Assembly: GCF_047468865.1 (NCBI RefSeq)
Contig: NZ_JBLGTV010000016.1
Location: forward strand, 1-64,000
DNA length: 64,000 nucleotides
Direction: 5' to 3'
DNA from: Castellaniella hirudinis_A
GTDB lineage: Bacteria; Pseudomonadota; Gammaproteobacteria; Burkholderiales; Burkholderiaceae_B
The position numbers and the translations under genes were made by a program. The notes beneath the pieces were generated by a model. The model made no database searches, was not told where the DNA came from, and worked only from the letters and a program-made list of their open reading frames with translations. Every line of letters begins with the position of its first letter. Position 1 is the first letter of the stretch. Of this stretch, positions 35,633 to 43,841 are shown piece by piece.

Positions 35633-36348
35633 CAGCGCCCTGCCAGGCTGCCGCCGCCGTCCACGCCGAGTTCCTGGCCGGTGATGAAGGCGGCTGAATC
35701 GCTGAGAAGAAAGACGACGGCGGCGGCGACCTCGTCGGCCTGGCCCAGGCGGCCCAGCGGGACGGTGGACAGGATGGATTTCTCGGCCTCGCTGCCCACG
35801 GGACATTCGGCCCGGAACGAAGCGGTTTCCACCGGGCCAGGCGAAACGGCATTGACCGTGACCCCGTAGGGGGCGAGTTCCAGCGCCCAGGTGCGGGTGC
35901 AGCCCAGCAAGGCGCTTTTGGCGGCCGAATAGCTGGTATGCCCCGCCGAGCCATACACCGCGCGGCTGCAGAGATTGACGATGCGGCCCGACTGGCGGGC
36001 CTTCATGCCGGGCACGAAGGCCTGCACGGCCTGCACGGCCACGCGCACGTTGAGGTCGAACGCCTGGTAGAGCGAAGCCAGGTCGACCTCGCCCAAGGGT
36101 TCGGGCATGACGGGCCCCACGCAGTTGACCACGGCATCGACGGGATATTTTTCGCGGATGACGCGCAAGAGTTCTTCGGTCTCGCCCGCATTGGCCAGAT
36201 CGCAGCCATACAGATAGCCTGGGAAATCAATGTCGGCGGTGTGCCGGGCCAGGCCCACGACATGGCAGCCCAGATCGGCCAGGCGCTGGCTGACCGCCCA
36301 ACCGATGCCTTTCGTGGCGCCGGTGACCAGCACGCAGCTGTTTTTCAT
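35632..36348 (-). CDS. SDR-family oxidoreductase (FabG-like)
   Basis: A 238-residue short-chain dehydrogenase. It has the TGATKGIG nucleotide-binding motif, NCVG at the position of the NNAG element, catalytic Ser in NLCSRAVYG, and Tyr-x3-Lys in SYSAAKSAL. The C-terminal VDGGGSLAGR is also typical. It resembles 3-oxoacyl-ACP reductases, but true FabG usually lies with fab genes, so the substrate is open. It sits between alr (15 bp upstream) and radA (1-bp overlap), so it is co-transcribed with them. Confidence 0.88.
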   Translation of the reverse strand: MKNSCVLVTGATKGIGWAVSQRLADLGCHVVGLARHTADIDFPGYLYGCDLANAGETEELLRVIREKYPVDAVVNCVGPVMPEPLGEVDLASLYQAFDLNVRVAVQAVQAFVPGMKARQSGRIVNLCSRAVYGSAGHTSYSAAKSALLGCTRTWALELAPYGVTVNAVSPGPVETASFRAECPVGSEAEKSILSTVPLGRLGQADEVAAAVVFLLSDSAAFITGQELGVDGGGSLAGR

Positions 36349-36363
36349 GGGGGCTCCTTGGGA

Positions 36364-37482
36364 TCAGAGTTCGGCGCGCGGCACCCGCGGGGCGACTGCG
36401 CAGAGCAATTCGTAGCCAATGGTACCGCACGACAAGGCGACTTCGTCGACCGAAGGCCCGCCGTGCCCCCACAAGACCACGGGATCCCCCACGCTGGCCC
36501 CCGGAACGGGATCGAGATCGACCGCCAGCATGTCCATGGAGACCCGCCCGACCAGGCGCGTGCGCACCCCGGCCACCGTGATGGGCGTGCCTGTGGCCGC
36601 ATGCCGGGGATAGCCGTCGGCATAGCCGCAGGCCACGATCCCCACCCGCATGGATTGGGGCGCGCGGAAAATCTGGCCGTAGCCCACGGCCTCGCCCGCC
36701 GGCACCGTATGCGTGCCGATCAAGCGCGCGGTCAGCGTCATGGCGGGGCGCAGGTCGAAAGTATCGGCGGGCCGGTCGGCAAACGGCGAGGCCCCATACA
36801 GGCAGATACCCGGGCGCACCCACTGGCCATTGGGCGCCGCCACGCCCGCCGCCAGCCCTTCGGTGAGGGTGGCGGCGGAGTTGCAGACGCTGACCGGGCC
36901 GGGCAGACCCCGGGTGGCCGCCAGGAAACAGTCCAGTTGCCCCTGGGTGACGGCGGGGTCGTCGTCGGCCCGGGCGAAGTGCGTCATTTTGCCCAGCGCC
37001 CCCAGCACCCCCTGCGACTGCAAAGCCTGCGCCCGGGCATAGGCCGCCGCGTATTCGCCCGGCTGGAAGCCCAGCCGGTGCATGCCGCTGTTCAGCTTGA
37101 TCAGGGCGTCGATAGGTGAATTGACCGGGCCTTCTTCGAGCATGGCCAGTTGATCGGCGCAGTGAACCGTGGTGCTGATGCGGTAGCGCGTCAGGATTTC
37201 CAGGTCGGCGGGCTCGAAGAAGCCTTCGAGCAATAGAATGGGCCCGGACCAGCCGAGTTCGCGGCACTGGACGGCCTCGTCCAGATCGAGCATGGCCAAG
37301 CCATCGGCCTGCGCGAAACCGGCCACCGCCGCCGCCACCCCATGCCCGTAGCCCCGGGATTTCATGACCGCCCAGATGAAGGGCGGGGCTTTGGGGGCGT
37401 CTTGCGCCAAGCGCCGGGCAACAGTTTGCAGATTGTGCGCCAAAGCGCTGGTGTCGATGGTCGCCAGAATCGGACGCGGCAT
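36364..37482 (-). CDS. alr: Alanine racemase
   Basis: A PLP enzyme that makes D-alanine for peptidoglycan in the cytoplasm. The 372-residue product has the PLP lysine in AVMKSRGYGHG (canonical AVVKANAYGHG, so mildly divergent), RPGICLYG, the catalytic Tyr segment VGYGQIF, and a C-terminal beta domain (VGRVSMDMLAVD, GYELLCAV). ATG 37482 is preferred over 37512: AGGGGAT lies just upstream and homologues begin MPRP. It heads the leftward alr-SDR-radA-tauE-kdkA run, divergent from hpnC. Confidence 0.95.
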   Translation of the reverse strand: MPRPILATIDTSALAHNLQTVARRLAQDAPKAPPFIWAVMKSRGYGHGVAAAVAGFAQADGLAMLDLDEAVQCRELGWSGPILLLEGFFEPADLEILTRYRISTTVHCADQLAMLEEGPVNSPIDALIKLNSGMHRLGFQPGEYAAAYARAQALQSQGVLGALGKMTHFARADDDPAVTQGQLDCFLAATRGLPGPVSVCNSAATLTEGLAAGVAAPNGQWVRPGICLYGASPFADRPADTFDLRPAMTLTARLIGTHTVPAGEAVGYGQIFRAPQSMRVGIVACGYADGYPRHAATGTPITVAGVRTRLVGRVSMDMLAVDLDPVPGASVGDPVVLWGHGGPSVDEVALSCGTIGYELLCAVAPRVPRAEL

Positions 37483-37554
37483 GGGATCCCCTAAAAAGGA
37501 ATAGCGGGGCACCCAGGCCTCGCCAGACAGGGCCGTTTGCCGGCCGACAATCAG

Positions 37555-37560
37555 TATACT
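37555..37560 (+). promoter_or_regulatory. Possible -10 of hpnC at leaderless distance
   Basis: TATACT (5 of 6 to the -10 consensus) ends 6 bp before the first hpnC ATG (37566) and 9 bp before the second (37569). The predicted start falls on the start codon and no Shine-Dalgarno is visible. The -35 region is poor. Confidence 0.4.
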
Positions 37561-37565
37561 GCCTG

Positions 37566-38462
37566 ATGATGTCGATTGATCACTACGAAAACTTCCCGGT
37601 CGCCTCGATCCTGCTGCCCGCCGCCCTGCGCCCGGCCGTGCGCAGCCTGTACGCCTTCGCCCGGGGCGCGGACGACCTGGCCGACGAGGGCGACGCCGAC
37701 CCCGCCACCCGGCTGGCCGCCCTGCAGGCCTGGCGCTCGGCCATCCAGGATCTGGGCAGCCGCAAGGCCGTGCGCGCGCCCCTGCCCGCCGCCGATCTGG
37801 CCATGTTCCAGCGCCTGGGCGAAACCATCCACGCGCACCACCTGCCCATCCAACCCTTCCTGGATCTGCTGTCGGCCTTCATGCAGGACACCCATGTCCC
37901 GCACTACGCCGACGAACACGCCTTGATGGATTACTGCAGCCGTTCAGCCAACCCGGTGGGCCGCCTGATGCTGCACCTGACAGGCGCCACAAGCCCCCGG
38001 GATCTGGCCGAATCCGACGCCCTCTGCAGCGGCCTGCAGCGCGTCAACTTCTGCCAGGACGTGGCCATCGACCAGGCCAAGGGCCGCTGCTATATCCCCC
38101 TGGACTGCCTGGCGCGCCACCAGCTGACCCTGCCCGGCCTGGCCGACCTGTGCCGCCACCCGCCGGCCCAGGCGCCCGCGGCCTGGCAGGCCGCCCTGCG
38201 GGAGCAGGCCCGCATCGCGGAGCAGCTGCTGCGGGCCGGCAGCCCGCTGGCCTGGCGCCTGCCCGGGCGGTTCGGGCTGGAACTGCGCCTGGTGGTGCAC
38301 GGCGGCCTGCGCATCCTGGAAAAGCTGGCCGCCGGGCAGTACAACCCTTATGCCAACCGGCCCATCCTGACCCGCCGCGACCGCTTCCTGCTATGCTGGC
38401 GCGCATTCTGCCGACCACGCCCCCGGCCGACTCCGGCACGGCTTACCCACCATGACACCTGA
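37566..38462 (+). CDS. hpnC: Squalene synthase HpnC (hydroxysqualene synthase)
   Basis: The second enzyme of the bacterial HpnCDE squalene pathway, converting presqualene diphosphate to hydroxysqualene. The 298-residue trans-isoprenyl synthase has the Asp-rich motif ARGADDLADEGD near residue 38 and a second NFCQDVAIDQAKGR. The conserved start DHYENFPVAS is visible. Translation may begin at ATG 37566 or 37569. The 3' end overlaps hpnD by 11 bp. Proline/arginine-rich residues form the tail. Confidence 0.93.
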   Translation: MMSIDHYENFPVASILLPAALRPAVRSLYAFARGADDLADEGDADPATRLAALQAWRSAIQDLGSRKAVRAPLPAADLAMFQRLGETIHAHHLPIQPFLDLLSAFMQDTHVPHYADEHALMDYCSRSANPVGRLMLHLTGATSPRDLAESDALCSGLQRVNFCQDVAIDQAKGRCYIPLDCLARHQLTLPGLADLCRHPPAQAPAAWQAALREQARIAEQLLRAGSPLAWRLPGRFGLELRLVVHGGLRILEKLAAGQYNPYANRPILTRRDRFLLCWRAFCRPRPRPTPARLTHHDT

Positions 38463-39315
38463 CGAATACTGCCAAAAAAAAGCGGCCCAGAGCGGATCCA
38501 GCTTTTATTACTCTTTCTTGTTCCTGCCCGGTGAACAACGCAAGGCCATCACCGCGCTGTACGCATTCTGCCGCGAGGTGGACGACATCGTCGACGAGGT
38601 CGAAGAAGCCTCGGTGGCCCGCATGAAGCTGAACTGGTGGCGCACCCAGGTGGACGCGATGTTCGGCGGCACCCCCGACCACCCCGTGGCGATTGCCCTG
38701 CAACGCCACCTGTCCACCTACGCCCTGCGGCCCGACCCCTTCTACGCCCTGATCGAAGGCATGGAAATGGATCTGGATCAGTTCCGCTATCCCGACTGGC
38801 CAAGCCTGAAAGAATACTGCTGGCGCGCCGCCGGCGTGGTGGGGGAATTGTCCGCCGGCATCTTTGGCCACACCCGGCCCGAAACCCTGCAATACGCCGA
38901 GACCCTGGGCCTGGCTTTCCAGATGACGAACATCATCCGCGACGTGGGCGACGATGCCCGGCGCGGGCGCATCTACCTGCCCGAAGCCGATATGCGGCAG
39001 CACGGGGTGACGATGGACGACATCCTGGACGGCCGCTACAGCGACAATTTCCAAGCCCTGATGCGCCAGCAGACCGAACGCGCCCGCGCCCTGTACCGCG
39101 ACGCCATGCGCCTGCTGCCCGAGGCCGACCGCCGCGCCCAGCGCCCCGGCCTGATGATGGCCGCCATCTACGCCACCCTGCTGGACGAGATCGAGCGCGA
39201 CGGCTGGCACGTACTGCAGCAGCGCATCGCCCTGACGCCCATCCGCAAGTTCTGGCTGGCCTGGAAAGTCTGGGTCGGCGGCGGCCGGGGACTGGTCAAG
39301 CGTCTGGCGGCATGA
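38452..39315 (+). CDS. hpnD: Presqualene diphosphate synthase HpnD
   Basis: Joins two farnesyl diphosphates to presqualene diphosphate, the entry step of the HpnCDE pathway. The 287-residue product has both metal-binding motifs: CREVDDIVDEVE near residue 43 and TNIIRDVGDDARRGRIYLP. It is more conserved than HpnC and keeps SSFYYSFLFLP at the N-terminus. It overlaps hpnC and, by ATGA, hpnE. Substrate could come from ispA (57498-56584), which is not linked here. Confidence 0.95.
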   Translation: MTPDEYCQKKAAQSGSSFYYSFLFLPGEQRKAITALYAFCREVDDIVDEVEEASVARMKLNWWRTQVDAMFGGTPDHPVAIALQRHLSTYALRPDPFYALIEGMEMDLDQFRYPDWPSLKEYCWRAAGVVGELSAGIFGHTRPETLQYAETLGLAFQMTNIIRDVGDDARRGRIYLPEADMRQHGVTMDDILDGRYSDNFQALMRQQTERARALYRDAMRLLPEADRRAQRPGLMMAAIYATLLDEIERDGWHVLQQRIALTPIRKFWLAWKVWVGGGRGLVKRLAA

Positions 39316-40616
39316 AGATCGCGGTGGTCGGGGCGGGCTGGGCGGGGCTGGCCGCCGCCGTCCGCCTGCGCCAGCAAGGGCGCGACGTCCAGGTCTTCGA
39401 GGCCGCCCCCCAGCCCGGCGGACGCGCCCGCCCGGTCAGGCACCCCGCCCTGGGGCAGGTGATCGACAACGGCCCCCACCTGCTGCTGGGGGCCTACCGC
39501 GAAACCTGCGCGCTGATGCAGTCCCTGGGCCTGGATCCGCATGACGCCTGCCTGACCCAGCCCCTGCGGCTGCAATCCGCCGACCGGCGGCTGCGCCTGC
39601 GGTTCTGGGCCCTGCCCGCCCCCTGGCACCGTTTGGGGGCCGTGCTGGACAGCCGGGGGCTGGAAGGCTGGCGCGGCCGCTGGCACTTGGCCCGGGTTCT
39701 GAACGCCGCCCATCCCGACCGGATCGACCCGCATCTGACGCTGCAGGATTGGCTGGCCCGGCTGGGTTGCCCCGCGCCGCTGCTGCAGCGCCTGTGGGCG
39801 CCCTTGTGCCTGGCCGCCACCAACACCCCGATCGCGCACACCGAGGCGCGCCTGTTTGCCCGGGTGCTGCGCGACAGCCTGGCCGCCGACGCCCGCGCCA
39901 GCCGGATGCTGATCCCGCGCCATACGCTGCACGCGCTGTGGCCGCAAAAAGCATGCGATCTCCTGGGCCCCCGTCTGCGGCGGCAGCGCGTCCAGCGCCT
40001 CGACCCGGGGCCGGGTTCCGGCTGGCGGGTGGATGGAGAAGCCTTTGACCGGGTGATCCTGGCCACGCCCCCTGCCGCCGCCCAGCGCTTGCTGCGGCCC
40101 CTGCCAGACGCGGCGGCCTACCTGGCCCGCTGGCCAACCTGGCGGCACGCCGCCATCGCCACGCTGCACCTGCGCCTGACGGCCCCCTGGCGCAGCGGCA
40201 TGGCCCTGGGCCTGCTGTGGGACGACCCGGACAAAAACGCCTGGGGCCAATGGTTCTTCGACCGCAGCCACAGCGCGGCATCGGCCGACGACCAGACCCT
40301 GGCCCACGTGGTCATCGGCCGCGCCGACGCGCTGGCCCATGCCCCGCCGGACGCCGTCCGGGCCGGCGTATTGGCCCAACTGCACACCCAGTGCGCCCAA
40401 CCCCTGCCCCCGGTGTCGGCCTGGGCCCTGATCAACGAAAAAAGGGCCACGTTCGACGTGACCCCCGGTTTGGCGCGGCCCGGCACCGCGACGGCCTGGC
40501 CTGGCCTGCTGCTGGCGGGCGACTGGACCGACACCGGCTACCCCGCCGTGCTGGAAGGCGCGGTGCGCAGCGGCCTGCGCGCCGCCGCGCTGGCGGCCGG
40601 CCCGGCGTCCGGGTAA
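39312..40616 (+). CDS. hpnE: Hydroxysqualene dehydroxylase HpnE
   Basis: An FAD-dependent amine-oxidase-fold enzyme that reduces hydroxysqualene to squalene. The 434-residue product begins with a dinucleotide-binding motif, VVGAGWAGLAAAVRL, followed by FEAAPQPGGRARPV. It ends with an FAD-contact segment, LLLAGDWTDTGYPAVLEGA. ATG 39312 overlaps the hpnD stop. The longer in-frame reading through hpnD was rejected. Squalene-hopene cyclase and other hpn genes are not in the window, so the final product (hopanoid or squalene) is inferred. Confidence 0.93.
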   Translation: MKIAVVGAGWAGLAAAVRLRQQGRDVQVFEAAPQPGGRARPVRHPALGQVIDNGPHLLLGAYRETCALMQSLGLDPHDACLTQPLRLQSADRRLRLRFWALPAPWHRLGAVLDSRGLEGWRGRWHLARVLNAAHPDRIDPHLTLQDWLARLGCPAPLLQRLWAPLCLAATNTPIAHTEARLFARVLRDSLAADARASRMLIPRHTLHALWPQKACDLLGPRLRRQRVQRLDPGPGSGWRVDGEAFDRVILATPPAAAQRLLRPLPDAAAYLARWPTWRHAAIATLHLRLTAPWRSGMALGLLWDDPDKNAWGQWFFDRSHSAASADDQTLAHVVIGRADALAHAPPDAVRAGVLAQLHTQCAQPLPPVSAWALINEKRATFDVTPGLARPGTATAWPGLLLAGDWTDTGYPAVLEGAVRSGLRAAALAAGPASG

Positions 40617-40651
40617 GCCCCGAACCGGTCGCCGCCGGCGCGCCGCCCGGC

Positions 40652-41728
40652 TCAAGCCGACACGGTTTCCGCGCGGCCCTGGGCCTGCAGCCAACCGAAC
40701 AGGTCGCGCGGGTCTTCCTGGTGCGGAGTGACGTCCACCCAACGCCCCACCCCATGCTGGGTGGCCTGGGCGTACAGAAACTGCAGGGCCGAGTAATCTT
40801 CCAGGGCGAAGCCCACCGAATCGAACAGGGTGATCTGGGCATCATCGGCGCGCCCGGGCCGCTGGCCGGCCAGCACCTGCCAGAGTTCGGTGATGGGGAA
40901 ATCGGCCGCCTGGTGCTGGATTTCGCCTTCGTTGCGCGTCTGCGGCGGGAATTCGACGAACACCGTGGTCTTGGGCAGGATGGCCGGATCCAGCTCGGTC
41001 TTGCCCGGGCAGTCGCCGCCCACGGCATTGATGTGCATGCCGGGTTCCAGCAGGTCGGCGCTCAGAACCTGGGCGACCCCCTGGTAGGCGGTCACGGTGG
41101 TGACGATGTCCGCCCCCTTGACCGCCTGCTCGACCGAGTCGCAGACCCGCACGTCCAGATCGGCCAGGCCGCTGGCCGCCAGGTTGCGCTGCAGGCGCAG
41201 CGACGCGCCCCGGTCGATGTCGAACAGGCGGAATTCGCGGATGCCCAGCAGGGTATAGAAGGCGATGACCTGGAAATCGCTTTGCGCGCCATTGCCGATC
41301 ACCGCCATGCTGCGGCTGTCGGGCCGGGCCAGCGCCTGCGCCGCCAGGGCTGAAGTCGCCGCCGTGCGCAGGGCCGTGGTCAGGGTCAATTCACTCATCA
41401 TGCGGATCATGCCGGTATCGCAATCCAGCAAAGCCCCGGTGGCCATGACCGTGGGCAGGCCATAGGCCCCGTTGCCGGGATGGCCATTGACGCATTTGAA
41501 GGTGTATTGCTGGCCATCGCTGATGGGCATGAGTTCGATGGTGCCGGGCTCGGCATAGCTGGCGATCCGGGCGGCCTTGTCGAACTGCGGCCAGCGCAGG
41601 TAGTCGGCCCGCAGGCGGCCGACGAGCTGTGTCACGGCCTCGGGCAGCCCCATGGCGCCCAGCAGGCGGGCGACGTCGTGGGTATCCAGAAACAGGGTTC
41701 TGGGATTGGATGTGTGCGTGCGTTGCAT
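40652..41728 (-). CDS. ocd: Ornithine cyclodeaminase
   Basis: Converts L-ornithine to L-proline plus ammonia, using bound NAD. The 358-residue product fits the ornithine cyclodeaminase/mu-crystallin family. It shows the substrate-side KCVNGHPGN and ATGALLDCDTG, the nucleotide-binding VIGNGAQSDFQVIA, and INAVGGDCPGKTELD with the catalytic Asp. It is transcribed away from an Lrp/AsnC-type regulator gene, the usual layout for an amino-acid-responsive catabolic gene. It is not linked to arc or arg genes here. Confidence 0.93.
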   Translation of the reverse strand: MQRTHTSNPRTLFLDTHDVARLLGAMGLPEAVTQLVGRLRADYLRWPQFDKAARIASYAEPGTIELMPISDGQQYTFKCVNGHPGNGAYGLPTVMATGALLDCDTGMIRMMSELTLTTALRTAATSALAAQALARPDSRSMAVIGNGAQSDFQVIAFYTLLGIREFRLFDIDRGASLRLQRNLAASGLADLDVRVCDSVEQAVKGADIVTTVTAYQGVAQVLSADLLEPGMHINAVGGDCPGKTELDPAILPKTTVFVEFPPQTRNEGEIQHQAADFPITELWQVLAGQRPGRADDAQITLFDSVGFALEDYSALQFLYAQATQHGVGRWVDVTPHQEDPRDLFGWLQAQGRAETVSA

Positions 41729-41802
41729 GGTGGTCTCCGTTTAATCCTTATCCGGGTTCCAGTATGGCGAAAAGCGGAGACAATAACTATCGTCAAAAAT
41801 GC

Positions 41803-41850
41803 ATGCAATATGGCATAAAATCATCAGAATGCTGGCATTGAAAATGCAAT
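41803..41850. promoter_or_regulatory. Cluster of three inverted repeats, candidate Lrp-type operator
   Basis: Three related short palindromes lie in the ocd/regulator spacer: ATGC-AATATG-GCAT (41803-41816), AATGC-TG-GCATT (41828-41839) and ATTG-AAAATG-CAAT (41837-41850). The region is much more AT-rich than its surroundings. Repeated half-sites on successive helical turns are typical of Lrp/AsnC binding. A perfect 14-bp palindrome, CCCGGCATGCCGGG (41883-41896), follows in the regulator leader. Confidence 0.5.
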
Positions 41851-41945
41851 TTGCTTGTTTTCATTGCCGACGCCCAAGACACCCCGGCATGCCGGGCGGG
41901 ACACGCGCGGCAAACCGGACGACACACCACGAGGAACAAGGCATC

Positions 41946-42389
41946 ATGAGCAAGGATATTTCGATCGACAGCACGGATCAGCAGCTGATCCGCTTGCTGC
42001 GGGCGGACGCGCGCAGCAGCATCGCCACCCTGGCCAAGCGCCTGGGGGTGGCGCGCGGCACGGTCACCCAGCGCATCCGGCGGCTGGAGGACGCCGGCCT
42101 GATCGTGGGCTACACGGTGCGCCTGCGCCCCGACGTGCAACCGCAGAACATCGGCGCCTGGATGGGCATCGCCGTGGAAGGCAACGACGCCCGCACGGTG
42201 ATCGCCAGCCTGCTGGGCGAACCCGGCGTAGCCGCCCTGCACGACACCAATGGCCGCTGGGATCTGCTGGCCGAACTGCGGGCCGCCGACCTGCAGGAGC
42301 TGGCCAAGGTGCTGGAACGCATCCGCCTGATCCGGGGCATCAGCCAGTCGGAAACCAGCATTCACCTGCAAACCTATCGCGCAGCCTGA
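41946..42389 (+). CDS. Lrp/AsnC-family transcriptional regulator
   Basis: A 147-residue regulator with an N-terminal winged helix-turn-helix (DSTDQQLIRLLRADARSS, RLGVARGTVTQRIRRLEDAG) and a C-terminal RAM ligand-binding/oligomerisation domain (about 65-145). The start at ATG 41946 has GAGGAACAAGG upstream; the longer form from 41799 would cover the operator region. It probably controls the divergent ornithine cyclodeaminase gene in response to an amino acid, most simply ornithine or arginine, and itself. Confidence 0.93.
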   Translation: MSKDISIDSTDQQLIRLLRADARSSIATLAKRLGVARGTVTQRIRRLEDAGLIVGYTVRLRPDVQPQNIGAWMGIAVEGNDARTVIASLLGEPGVAALHDTNGRWDLLAELRAADLQELAKVLERIRLIRGISQSETSIHLQTYRAA

Positions 42390-42431
42390 GCACGCAAAGG
42401 GCCGCAACCCCGAAAGGCGGCGGCTCGGCGG

Positions 42432-42458
42432 AAAAAAAAACTAGACGGCGTGCCGCCG
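42432..42458 (-). terminator. Intrinsic terminator overlapping the thrC 3' end
   Basis: In the leftward transcript, CGGCG-GCA-CGCCG (42458-42446) lies in the last thrC codons. The stop TAG follows and then nine consecutive T residues (42440-42432). The stem is short (5 bp, all GC) but the T-run is excellent. It should end the alaC-hom-thrC transcript. Confidence 0.7.
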
Positions 42459-43841
42459 CAGGTAATCGGCTACCTGCTGCGCATCGCACGCCATCTCCAC
42501 CACGCGCTGCGGGCGCTGCTGCAGGTCTTGCAGCCCCGGCGGCACCGCTGGCTCTTGGCCGATCGCCTGGACGATGGTGTCGGCGAACTTCGCGGGCAAG
42601 GCGGTTTCCAGCACCAGCATGGGCACGCCCGGATCCAGGTGGGCCCGGGCCACCTGCACACCATCGGCGGTGTGGGGGTCGATCAGCACCCCGGTCTGTT
42701 CATGGATGTCGCGGATGGTGGCCAGGCGGTCGGCATGCGTGCTGGCCCCCGAGACAAAGCCATAGCGGGCCGTGAACTGGTCTTGCAGGCTGGACAGGTC
42801 GAATTGCCCGGTTTGCCGCAGCTGATCCATCAGGGCGCGCACCCGCGCGGCGTCCTGGCCCACCAGGTCGAACACGAAGCGCTCGAAGTTGGACGCCCGG
42901 GAAATATCCATGGACGGGCTGGACGTGGCGAAGGTCCGGCTGGCCGGGCGCGGCCGGTACACCCCGGTGCGGAAGAATTCTTCCAGCACGTTGTTTTCGT
43001 TGGTGGCCAATACCAGGCGATGGATGGGCAGGCCCATTTGGCGCGCCAAATGGCCGGCCAGGATATTGCCGAAATTGCCCGACGGCACGGCGAAGGACAC
43101 CAGTTGCCCCGGGCCCTGGGTGGCCCGCAGCCAGCCCCAGACGTAATACACGATCTGGGCGGCGATCCGCGCCCAGTTGATGGAATTGACCGCCCCCAGG
43201 CGATACCGGGTCTTGAAGTCCAGGTCGCCCGCCAGGGCCTTGACGATGTCCTGGCATTCGTCGAACACCCCATGCACGGCGATATTGTGGATGTTGTCGT
43301 CCTGCAGGGAATACATCTGCGCCCGCTGGAAGGGGCTCATGCGGCCATGGGGCGACAGCATGAACACCGCCACGCCCTGCTTGCCGCGCAAGGCGTATTC
43401 GGCGGCCGACCCCGTATCGCCCGACGTCGCCCCCAGGATGTTCAAGGTCTGCCCGCGCTTTTGCAGCACGTACTCGAACACCTGGCCCAGGAACTGCATG
43501 GCCATGTCCTTGAAAGCCAGCGTGGGGCCTTCGGACAGTCCCAGCAGGGACAGGCCCGGCGTCAGCGGCTTGAGCGGGGCGATCGAGGGAAAGACTTCCG
43601 GGCGGTAGGCGGCCTGCGTCAGGCGCAGCAAGTCATCCGCCGGGATGTCGTCGATGAACAGGCCCAGCACCCGGGCCGCCAGCTGGGGATAGGCCAGCGG
43701 CCGCCAGGATTCCAGCGTTTCGGCATCCAGCCGCGGCAGGGTTTCGGGCAAGGACAGGCCGCCGTCGGGGGCCAGGCCTTCGAGCAGGATGTCGCAAAAA
43801 GGGACAGGGGCCATGCCCCCCCGGGTAGAGCGGTATTTCAA
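42441..43841 (-). CDS. thrC: Threonine synthase
   Basis: A PLP enzyme for the last step of threonine synthesis, O-phosphohomoserine to threonine. The 466-residue product has the PLP lysine segment TLAFKDMAMQFLG, ATSGDTGSAAEYAL and VPSGNFGNILAGHLA. The start is TTG 43841: GGAG lies 8 bp upstream, the codon overlaps the hom stop (TTGA), and the N-terminus MKYRSTRGG matches homologues. It is the last gene of alaC-hom-thrC and its stem-T9 terminator overlaps the stop. Confidence 0.96.
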   Translation of the reverse strand: MKYRSTRGGMAPVPFCDILLEGLAPDGGLSLPETLPRLDAETLESWRPLAYPQLAARVLGLFIDDIPADDLLRLTQAAYRPEVFPSIAPLKPLTPGLSLLGLSEGPTLAFKDMAMQFLGQVFEYVLQKRGQTLNILGATSGDTGSAAEYALRGKQGVAVFMLSPHGRMSPFQRAQMYSLQDDNIHNIAVHGVFDECQDIVKALAGDLDFKTRYRLGAVNSINWARIAAQIVYYVWGWLRATQGPGQLVSFAVPSGNFGNILAGHLARQMGLPIHRLVLATNENNVLEEFFRTGVYRPRPASRTFATSSPSMDISRASNFERFVFDLVGQDAARVRALMDQLRQTGQFDLSSLQDQFTARYGFVSGASTHADRLATIRDIHEQTGVLIDPHTADGVQVARAHLDPGVPMLVLETALPAKFADTIVQAIGQEPAVPPGLQDLQQRPQRVVEMACDAQQVADYLRRHAV

